Shown in pieces: positions 1 to 6,938 of a DNA stretch of 11,677 nt (its first letter is position 1; each line of letters begins with the position of its first letter). Both the position numbers and the translations under genes were made by a program. Below the pieces are notes generated by a model. That model saw only the letters and a program-made list of their open reading frames with translations. It had not been told where the DNA came from and did not search any database. The stretch is from Aureococcus anophagefferens (taxonomy: Eukaryota > Sar > Pelagophyceae > Pelagomonadales > Pelagomonadaceae), in the NCBI RefSeq assembly GCF_000186865.1, contig NW_008705580.1, forward strand, positions 342,100 to 353,776, in the 5' to 3' direction.

Positions 1-5
1 CACCC

Positions 6-23
6 ATAATAATAATAATAATA
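6..23. repeat. (ATA)6 trinucleotide microsatellite
   Basis: Six uninterrupted ATA units lie close to the left edge of the window. It is a simple-sequence repeat with no sign of coding use. The rest of 24-426 is moderately GC-rich sequence in which I see no gene, RNA or clear regulatory site. Confidence 0.9.
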
Positions 24-426
24 CATTGCGGCGCACAACTTGCGGGACGCTAACCCTGGTGTTGCCGTTTGCGGCCAAAACGGCAACACGTCGGGTCCGC
101 AGGCGACAGCGAGATATCTACAGAAGTCAAGGACCGCGCCTCAGCTCAACGCGACAGTGCGCGCCCGTACGGACGCCTGCAGCCGATCCAAGACTACCGG
201 GCGGTAGCCCGAGGTCCCTGTCGGGTTTCTGCAGCGCGAGGCGGGCGCGCACAGCTATTGACGGGATTTAGGGACGTGGTTTTCCGATCCCTATAGGTTT
301 TCCCAGCCTCAAATTGGTCCTTACGCGACGACATTCGAGTCGTTTTTCGCACTTCAAAGGCCCGCGCGGGTCTCCCCACGACCATTCCCGGTCGTCCAGC
401 CCAAAAAGGGGCACGGCCGCAGCGAT

Positions 427-991
427 TTAAAAAATGGCCTCTCGGGCCCGAAAGCCGCCCAAAAGCACCGGTGTGATGCGGGACCTCGACGGGCCTCTGA
501 GTCGCAGCATTAGCTTCGCAGGGCCTCTCATAGGTAATGATGAGCTCCGCAGCCGCCAGGGATCGTCGACAACGCCGTCAACGGCGCGAACTCGCGCGGG
601 CGCGTTTCGGGGGATCGGGGAATTCCCGTCTTCGCGGACCGATCTCGGCGCGACCGGCGTCGATTCGCTCGCACGAGGGCTTCCCGAGGCCGTCGCGGTA
701 CCCGAAAGGCGCGCCAAGAGGGTCGGGTGCGCCGCGCCGCGCGCGCCGCGGCCCGAAAGGGCGTCCCGAGCAGGTTTTTCGCCCTTCCGCGCAGCGTCCG
801 ACGCGCCCCCCGCACCGATTTTCGTCGGCGTTGCCGCGTAGGGGCGCCTCGAAGGGGTGTCTCGAGCGGTGCAAACGGGCTCCTCGGCTCGCGGCGATGC
901 CGCGGCGCACGGCTGAAATGCGTTTTGCATTTTTGCCTCGAGCTGAGGCGCGGCCTTCAACATCTGTAGTACTAGTAGCTGGGCAGAGGAT
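427..991. other. GC-rich segment without a supportable gene
   Basis: This stretch is very rich in CG-containing words (CGCGC, GCCGCG, CCCGAAAGG), which keeps stop codons rare and leaves several overlapping open frames on both strands. The only one with an attractive start is 434-841 on the plus strand: its ATG has A at -3 and G at +4, and it would give 135 residues rich in Arg, Ala, Ser and Pro. No family resemblance, hydrophobic core or heptad pattern is visible in any frame. It could be a 5' exon of the gene that follows at 992, a CpG-rich promoter-like region, or neither. The phrase CCCGAAAGG recurs (about 690-760), which suggests local low-complexity expansion. Confidence 0.4.
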
Positions 992-1459
992 ATGGTACCG
1001 GCGAAACAAGCGAAACAAGAGTCGGCCAGATTGCGTTCTATGGTCGAGGAAGCCAAAGATCAGCGCACACGTGATCGCGCCATGAAGGAAAACCACGATT
1101 GTTACAACAAGGCGGCTTTGCACGTTGAGCTGAATGAGTTGCGGACACGATTTGCAGAGATGGAAGAACGCAACGTTCAGATGCAAAAGAAGAATAGGAA
1201 CAGAAACAGAAGCAAGATTAACAAGAATCAAGGTGTTTTACTCACGAAAATTGAGAATAGACCGCCGCAACACCAGTACCTTGGTGGGCTGCCAGGGCAG
1301 ACGGTCTACGAATATCAACTGCGAGGATCCCAGAGCGCAGAATACGGCTTCCAAGAGTATGGTATGCCTGTGTTGGCGACTGCTAATCTCGCTGGTCTCG
1401 ACGACGCCGCGGCTCTACTAGGGTTCGCTGGCCAGCGTGTTCCTTTGGTATTTGTGTGA
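992..1459 (+). CDS. Hypothetical charged coiled-coil-like protein or 5' exon
   Basis: This is an open frame of 155 residues starting at ATG 992. I do not recognise the family. The first 70 residues are highly charged, rich in Glu, Arg, Lys and Gln, with spaced Leu and Met residues, and look helical and coiled-coil-like. They are followed by a basic Asn/Arg/Lys patch and then a Gly/Gln/Tyr-containing tail without charge clusters. The change of character after about residue 123 fits the idea that the true exon ends near 1361. A good GT donor lies at 1362 (GTATGC) with a possible branch site (TGCTAAT) downstream. An acceptor at 1473 would join it in phase to the next open frame. It may therefore be one exon of a gene spanning 992-2520. 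Unsure. Confidence 0.35.
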   Translation: MVPAKQAKQESARLRSMVEEAKDQRTRDRAMKENHDCYNKAALHVELNELRTRFAEMEERNVQMQKKNRNRNRSKINKNQGVLLTKIENRPPQHQYLGGLPGQTVYEYQLRGSQSAEYGFQEYGMPVLATANLAGLDDAAALLGFAGQRVPLVFV

Positions 1460-1511
1460 GGGTGCTCGCGCAGAAAGCGCGCACGTGTGCGCGCGTAGGG
1501 GGAAAGATTCG

Positions 1512-1868
1512 ATGTCCGATAGGCCTGCACTCGAGTTCCCGGCGCCTGTGGCCAAGGGACCGAGGTATCATGTTCCTGGTGCAGACCGATACCTGCCATC
1601 ATTCAATCCAGCAATCGAGACCTGGCAATCGCAAACCAAGATCGCACGTCGAGCACCCAAAGACAGCAAAAAAAAAGTTGAGACTAAGCTACCGCCACTG
1701 ACTTCGCCTAAGATTTTGGTGCTGGAGAAGCTCCACGCAACACAAGGGCGGTCACTACGACAGGGTCACATGCCGGCAAGGAGTCTCCGGACACCCAAGG
1801 CTCTGCGTCGAGCCAAAAAGATGCTGGGCCGTGAAGCTTCTGGTTTCACACATGTACACAAAAATTAA
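1512..1868 (+). CDS. Hypothetical basic protein or middle exon
   Basis: The first ATG of this frame is at 1512 and the stop is TAA at 1866-1868 (118 residues), but the frame is open upstream to at least 1437, so it may be an internal exon. The product is strongly basic, Lys/Arg/Pro-rich, with a run of lysines around 1665-1680, and has no membrane segment or recognisable domain. Possible donors at 1831 (GTGAAG) and 1843 (GTTTCA), both phase 1, pair with an acceptor at 1969 that follows a clear pyrimidine tract. That would continue in frame into the open frame ending at 2520 and skip the TAA. The composition is like that of the next frame, which supports a common gene. Function unknown. Confidence 0.35.
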   Translation: MSDRPALEFPAPVAKGPRYHVPGADRYLPSFNPAIETWQSQTKIARRAPKDSKKKVETKLPPLTSPKILVLEKLHATQGRSLRQGHMPARSLRTPKALRRAKKMLGREASGFTHVHKN

Positions 1869-1969
1869 AAAGTTCCGTCGTCCATATTCTCATTTATGAT
1901 GGCTGACAACCCACCTACAAAAAACACAGGCAGATCTACGGCTTGTTTCTTCCCTCCTCCCGGTTACAG

Positions 1970-2520
1970 GTGACGCAGATGATCGGCGTCGCGCACTCAC
2001 CGACAAGAAACCCCCGACCGGCGCCAGGGGGAATCACCAGCTTGGGTCTTGCAGCGCGTTTGCTGCGACCTCTAGTGCGCCGGAATCTACTGGGCACGCG
2101 CCATACTTGTCCAAAACCGTGCCTTCGCCCGAATTGATAGCCACCGATAAGCACGAGAAATTCTCCAACGAGGGAGGGGAAGCTGGCGTCCTTGAGGATC
2201 TTCACATTGCCACGAAATCAAAGAAAAAGGAGCCGACTGCAGAGCAGCGCCGTGCATCACTCCATGTCGTCGCGCTTCAGGCCAAGGGTCTCATCGCCTC
2301 AAAGGACGCCGCAGACCTCCATGAACTCCTCGGGGTCAAACTCCCAGAAACCAAGGCGACCGATGCTAACTCACCAAGGACGAAGCGTGATCAGCGTCGA
2401 CGCAAGGTGACGCGTGTTTTTACGACCCACATTATGCGCAAGACCCAGTCGGGGACCGACATTCTTATTCGGGATTCGCGCCTATCAGCTGGCCCGCCTC
2501 CCGATAGTATAGTGGACTAA
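1970..2520 (+). CDS. Hypothetical Lys/Arg-rich protein, probable 3' exon
   Basis: An open frame runs from an acceptor-like site (pyrimidine tract about 1945-1965 followed by CAG at 1967-1969) to TAA at 2518-2520, about 183 codons. There is no convincing ATG at its head, since the first initiation-like codon is a TTG at 2107, so I read it as a 3' exon. The encoded chain is hydrophilic with a Lys-rich patch near 2218-2232, a short amphipathic helical stretch near 2260-2340 (regular Leu/Val/Ala spacing), and an Arg/Lys-rich patch near 2382-2410. No domain is recognised. Combined with 992-1361 and 1474-1842 it gives an unbroken 429-residue reading frame. That exon set is inference. Confidence 0.4.
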
Positions 2521-2701
2521 ACACACTTGCGATCTGCTGGGTTTACTCTACTCTGGGTTGGTGATTACAACCCCTGCCAACTCAGCAGACTCAGTTTAGG
2601 CCTCAGTTTGAGGCGCCGCGACCGGCCATCTTGTATGGGTCAGAACCTGAGCTTCCGCTACTGCTTTCCGAGCTCGCCAGCTTTTCCGGTAGCTGGGACC
2701 A

Positions 2702-2841
2702 AATGTAAAGGGAATAAAGCCTTCACTATGGACTAGAAAGGTAGATATTTACACTGCCCTACCAACCGGCGGGGATCTAGTAATACTAAGCAGTGAGCTG
2801 CAATCGCGCTCCCAGGCTCCTCGGTCACTAAAAGTGTGCAA
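2702..2841 (-). repeat. Dispersed ~140-bp repeat, copy 1 (inverted)
   Basis: Read on the minus strand, this segment matches the plus-strand segments at 3146-3283 and 4746-4884. The best conserved core, about 40 nt, starts GGGCAGTGTAAATATCTACC and ends with ATAGTGAAGG; in this copy the core is at about 2729-2770. Shared words on either side are GTGACCGAGGAGCCTGGGAG, CTAGATCCC and CCTTTACA. Next to it, further along the repeat's own upstream side, is a pyrimidine-rich stretch (as read on the minus strand), which copies 2 and 3 also have. No open frame is conserved, so it looks like a short non-autonomous element or a fragment of a larger transposon. Confidence 0.85.
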
Positions 2842-2854
2842 GAGAAAGAAAGAA

Positions 2855-2879
2855 GAGGATACCGCATCCGCGTATCCTC
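2855..2879. repeat. Perfect hairpin, 8-bp arms
   Basis: Arms GAGGATAC (2855-2862) and GTATCCTC (2872-2879) are perfectly complementary around a 9-nt loop. It lies just outside repeat copy 1, within its purine-rich flank. Role unknown. Confidence 0.7.
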
Positions 2880-3145
2880 GTACAAAAGATACAAGTGAGC
2901 AACTAAGCTGGCGCGTATCCACTGCACTGTGAACCTCAAGCTAGTAAGAGAAGTATACCTTGAAGGGACAATTCCCGCTACAATCTTCCTAGATCGCGAA
3001 CGGAGCCTTAGTGGCTCGCTGCTCCCTTAGTTATTGGCTATTTTTCATTGCCCCCCTTGGGTATTGTATCTTGGTATCTTTCTCTTCTCTCTCTCTCTTC
3101 TTGTTACTTTCCTTATCCCAGCCGCTGAATCAGCTGTTGGAGGAT

Positions 3146-3283
3146 TAGGCTATGACCGAGGAGTCAGAGTCTGGGGGCTGCATAGGCGACCCGCCGGCTT
3201 AGCGCTTCTAGATCCCGGTATATCGGGCAGTGTAAATAGCTACCTTTCTAGTCTACAGTGAAGGAGCTTGCATTTCTTTACAG
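3146..3283 (+). repeat. Dispersed ~140-bp repeat, copy 2 (direct)
   Basis: This is the plus-strand copy of the same repeat. It has the core GGCAGTGTAAATAGCTACC followed by TTTCTAGTCTACAGTGAAGG, preceded by CTAGATCCC and GACCGAGGAG, and ends near CTTTACAG (3276-3283). It carries more substitutions than copies 1 and 3 in its left half. A CT-rich tract precedes it, as in the other copies. It sits about 160 bp beyond the 3' end of the glycosyltransferase gene. Confidence 0.85.
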
Positions 3284-3300
3284 CAGCCCCTCTGGACAGT

Positions 3301-3320
3301 GGGCCCCCGGGCCCCCGGGG
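3301..3320. repeat. GGGCCCCC tandem GC block
   Basis: Two tandem GGGCCCCC units are followed by GGGG. The 10-mer GGGCCCCCGG that this block contains twice recurs at 4977-4986 and 6460-6469, always between genes. It is self-complementary in part and could form a cruciform or a protein-binding site. Function unknown. Confidence 0.7.
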
Positions 3321-3443
3321 CGCCGCAGGAATACTGTCACCCTAATATTAGCCGGCGTCCCTGCCGACGCCGTCGGCGACGACAAAGGCTAACCAGCGAC
3401 CGTCCGGGGGGCACGCGGGGATGCGTTTCCCCTCCCGTAAGTG

Positions 3444-4433
3444 TCACGCAAGGAACGGAGTCTGGTCTGGGAAGTTAGTATACTTCAGCTTGTGTGCGTT
3501 CATCTCTTCGTTTACTTTCCGATTAGTGAAGCACGCCTTCCTGAATGGCTCATGTCGGAAGTCCAGAACCCTACGAGTGCCGATGCTGGGATTTTGTACC
3601 GACTGCATGTCGGGATTGTGCGTGTAATTATGGAATGCGACGGTAAGGGCGAGCGGGCCTGTGAGCCAAATGGTTCGCATCCAGCACCAGTTGTGGTTCC
3701 GTTCCCTTTCGCGGTCGTTTGGCGCGACACCTCCTACAGGGACTTGGCATTGTGTCTCGTCTAGGTGTTCAAGGGCAAAAACAACTTTTTCGATGACAGT
3801 GGCCATGATGGGATGCTTGGGGGCAATCGCGATCAAATTCTGCGCAACAGTGAATGGCTTGAAGCCTGAGCGCCGGATAGCACCACGGTCGAAAAGCGGT
3901 GCCACTTGGTCAAACCATGGCTCAGCGACGCATCGTAGTGGTCGAGGTGGATGCCGCGGAAGTCGAACGTGCTCGTATGAGTGGACGAGCCCATCAGCTG
4001 GGCTGTGAAGATCATTGAGTGGGATATCACAACGTACGTCAAGGTCCATGTACCAGCCCCCGTACTTGTAGAGTACACAGTACCTCCACAAGTCTGCCCG
4101 TGCTGCGCCAAACTTCGGATTTATGGAAAAATAGGCGTCCGCGACGCGACCTCGATACTCCGTGGCAATGAAAGCCTCCGCCTCGCTGTCGTTAACGAAG
4201 CGGTGCAAGTATGTTGGATTCATGGACTGGATATGGGCACGATTCGTGGCGGCATTGGATCCCAACTTTGACATTTTCCAAGTCTGCCACACAACATTCG
4301 GGATGAGCTCCTTGCTAAGGTCTACGCCGCGCGCTCTCAGAGAAGAAGAGATGCCACAGAACTCTCCCCGGCACCGATTCGCGCGTGCGTTGCAAATGAA
4401 AAAGGTCGCAAATACGATCGTTCTGGGGGCCAT
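3444..4433 (-). CDS. GT32-type (DXD-motif) glycosyltransferase
   Basis: This is a single uninterrupted frame of 329 residues. It resembles the GT32/Gly_transf_sug family (Och1- and Sur1-like enzymes), which transfer a sugar from a nucleotide-sugar donor in the Golgi lumen. Visible family marks are the N-terminal strand motif IPNVVWQTWK (44-53), NPTYLHRFVND (72-82), the block ARADLWRYCVLYKYGGWY (111-128) leading directly into the metal-binding DLD (130-132), and the C-terminal LTGP (247-250). An N-glycosylation sequon NYT lies at 259-261. The first 18 residues have a short hydrophobic stretch (TIVFATFFIC) that could be a signal peptide or weak signal anchor. ATG 4433 directly precedes it, which supports that start. 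Length is normal for the family and all key motifs are intact. The donor and acceptor sugars cannot be told. It has no introns, unlike the kinase next to it, and direct repeat copies lie on both sides. Confidence 0.9.
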   Translation of the reverse strand: MAPRTIVFATFFICNARANRCRGEFCGISSSLRARGVDLSKELIPNVVWQTWKMSKLGSNAATNRAHIQSMNPTYLHRFVNDSEAEAFIATEYRGRVADAYFSINPKFGAARADLWRYCVLYKYGGWYMDLDVRCDIPLNDLHSPADGLVHSYEHVRLPRHPPRPLRCVAEPWFDQVAPLFDRGAIRRSGFKPFTVAQNLIAIAPKHPIMATVIEKVVFALEHLDETQCQVPVGGVAPNDRERERNHNWCWMRTIWLTGPLALTVAFHNYTHNPDMQSVQNPSIGTRRVLDFRHEPFRKACFTNRKVNEEMNAHKLKYTNFPDQTPFLA

Positions 4434-4686
4434 TGTTTACAAGCACGCCGGCGGTCAGCAACCTTATACCCACCGAGTTTCGGTTTATTATTACCTAAAA
4501 AGCCCCCGACAGTACCTCGGCTCCAACGGTACTGCGATTTTGCGATTCCAAGCTACCTTGAAAACATGTCTGTGATTTCTGATGAGGCCATAGTGGCCTG
4601 GAAGGGCTGCTCCCAGGTGTCGTGGCTGGACATGTAGGACTCAACTAGCCTTAGCGCTTTCTCAAGGATTATTTCCTGACTCATCT

Positions 4687-4725
4687 TCAACTTACCCTCA
4701 AGATCTACCTCAACTTACCCTCAAG
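4687..4725. repeat. 16-nt direct repeat, 23-nt period
   Basis: TCAACTTACCCTCAAG occurs at 4687-4702 and identically at 4710-4725, separated by 7 nt. It lies just before the pyrimidine tract of repeat copy 3 and upstream of the glycosyltransferase start. It may be a local tandem duplication. Confidence 0.8.
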
Positions 4726-4745
4726 GTTATCTTCCTTCCTTCCAT

Positions 4746-4884
4746 TGCACACTGTTAGTGACCGAGGAGCCTGGGAGTTGCATAGGCAGCTCGCCAACTT
4801 AGTGTTGCTAGATCCCGGGATTAGCGGGCAGTGTAAATATCTACCTTTCTAGTCTATAGTGAAGGAGCCTACATTCCCTTACAG
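4746..4884 (+). repeat. Dispersed ~140-bp repeat, copy 3 (direct)
   Basis: This copy is very close to copy 1 in inverse orientation: both contain TAGTGACCGAGGAGCCTGGG and the core GGGCAGTGTAAATATCTACC. It ends near CCCTTACAG. It has the same orientation as copy 2, so copies 2 and 3 bracket the glycosyltransferase gene as direct repeats about 1.6 kb apart. No coding capacity of its own. Confidence 0.85.
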
Positions 4885-5109
4885 TCGAATTTCCAACACA
4901 GCGCCGACGGCCTACACCGGCGGCCAGGGACTTTGCTCAGGCTTTACTTGCGGGCCCGCTGCTTTATTCAGGCGCCGGGCCCCCGGTCGGGGCTAAAACC
5001 GGAGCGCATCGAATTCCCCGCGTTCATGCTATGGCCCGGCTATGGCCAACCAAAAAAACATTGCCATTCGTATATCCAGGACGTTCAGGCCTCCCAGTGC
5101 CCTGGTGCA

Positions 5110-6295
<1,186 letters not shown>

Positions 6296-6938
6296 CCCTA
6301 CATCCCCAGTTGCACTACCTGTAGACGGGATTGGCGCGGCCGGCGGGTGCACACGTGTCCCCGTCCGAGCGCCGAGCAGCGCAGTGGGCTTGCTAGAGAG
6401 AGATACCCCAAACTAGGGTAATAAGGAACGTTGATGTAGGCTTGATGTCAACGTTATGGGGGCCCCCGGGAGTGCAGTGTCATCTCCATAGTGTGACGTC
6501 GCGATAGTAATACATTCCAACTTGAATCCAGTTTTAAGTCTTATAGACAGCGAACCGAAGGGGTGTCCAGAGAGCCCATTTTCGGTCCCGGAATTCAGCT
6601 AATAATGGGCAGCCAGTGTCCTAACTAGGATTGCATGCTCCCCTCTTCCAGTACTGCTCGTTCAGTCTTTGAGTCCGAACTCATAGCTCTATAGTATGAG
6701 CGTCCCAGCATAGGGAGGATAGCATAGTCCCGAGTTAGGGTAGCATAGCCCAAAGAGCGGAATGTAGGCTCCCTAGGTAGCTGGCTTATCGCCAAGCGCA
6801 CTTTGATTGTGCTTAATCACACTCGCGTTCTGGCCTCGATAGTCGCCGTTTATCATTGGCCTCTCAACAGCCTGCTTGCCTTCGTCGTACCTTACCTTGC
6901 ACTTGAGTCTTGAGATAACTCCTTGATAAAGTGGTGTA
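6296..6938. promoter_or_regulatory. Divergent intergenic region (CDK / coiled-coil gene)
   Basis: The kinase starts at 6295 leftwards and the coiled-coil gene at 6939 rightwards, so both promoters must lie here. There is no gene in it. Visible structure includes an inverted repeat AACGTTGA/TCAACGTT (6427-6434 and 6448-6455), directly followed by the palindrome GGGGGCCCCC (6458-6467). There is also a short inverted repeat CTCATA/TATGAG (6680-6685 and 6695-6700). AGCATAG occurs three times, at 6707-6713, 6721-6727 and 6742-6748, the last two as TAGCATAG 21 nt apart. No clear TATA box is placed at a convincing distance from either start. Confidence 0.55.
6427..6467. repeat. Inverted repeat plus GC palindrome
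   Basis: Perfect 8-bp arms AACGTTGA and TCAACGTT flank a 13-nt spacer and are followed 2 nt later by the 10-bp palindrome GGGGGCCCCC. The pair lies in the divergent promoter interval and could be an operator-like site. Confidence 0.65.

Larger units (their letters stand above)
2521..3443. other. Intergenic region with repeats and GC-rich palindromes
   Basis: No gene is supportable here. The region holds one inverted and one direct copy of the dispersed repeat, a pyrimidine-rich tract (about 3076-3108), a hairpin (2855-2879), the GC block at 3301-3320, and a short palindrome at 3363-3377 (7-bp arms GCCGACG/CGTCGGC around one base). It lies between the tail of the basic-protein frames on the plus strand and the tail of the glycosyltransferase on the minus strand, so it is a convergent 3'-3' interval. 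Confidence 0.6.
4434..5109. other. Intergenic region between GT32 and CDK genes
   Basis: This interval is upstream of the glycosyltransferase start and downstream of the kinase stop, both genes being on the minus strand. It carries a short direct repeat (4687-4725), a CT-rich tract, repeat copy 3 and a GC-rich patch (about 4900-5040, including the 10-mer GGGCCCCCGG at 4977-4986). It must hold the glycosyltransferase promoter, but I see no definite TATA box or initiator. Confidence 0.6.

Noticed and set aside
427..1231. Long minus-strand frames of 209 and 217 residues
   Set aside because: They overlap plus-strand frames and each other in a GC-rich stretch poor in stops. They are Arg/Ala/Pro/Ser-rich with no family pattern.
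3666..3680. GGTTCGCATCC as a tRNA T-arm
   Set aside because: It lies inside the glycosyltransferase coding sequence, and no acceptor, D or anticodon stems can be drawn around it.
3661..4575. Plus-strand frames of 96-137 residues opposite the glycosyltransferase
   Set aside because: They are shadows of a well-supported GT32 gene and have no motifs of their own.
2702..4884. Repeat copies as LTRs of a retrotransposon
   Set aside because: No reverse transcriptase, integrase or gag-like frame lies between them, one copy is inverted, and no TG...CA ends or primer-binding site could be recognised.
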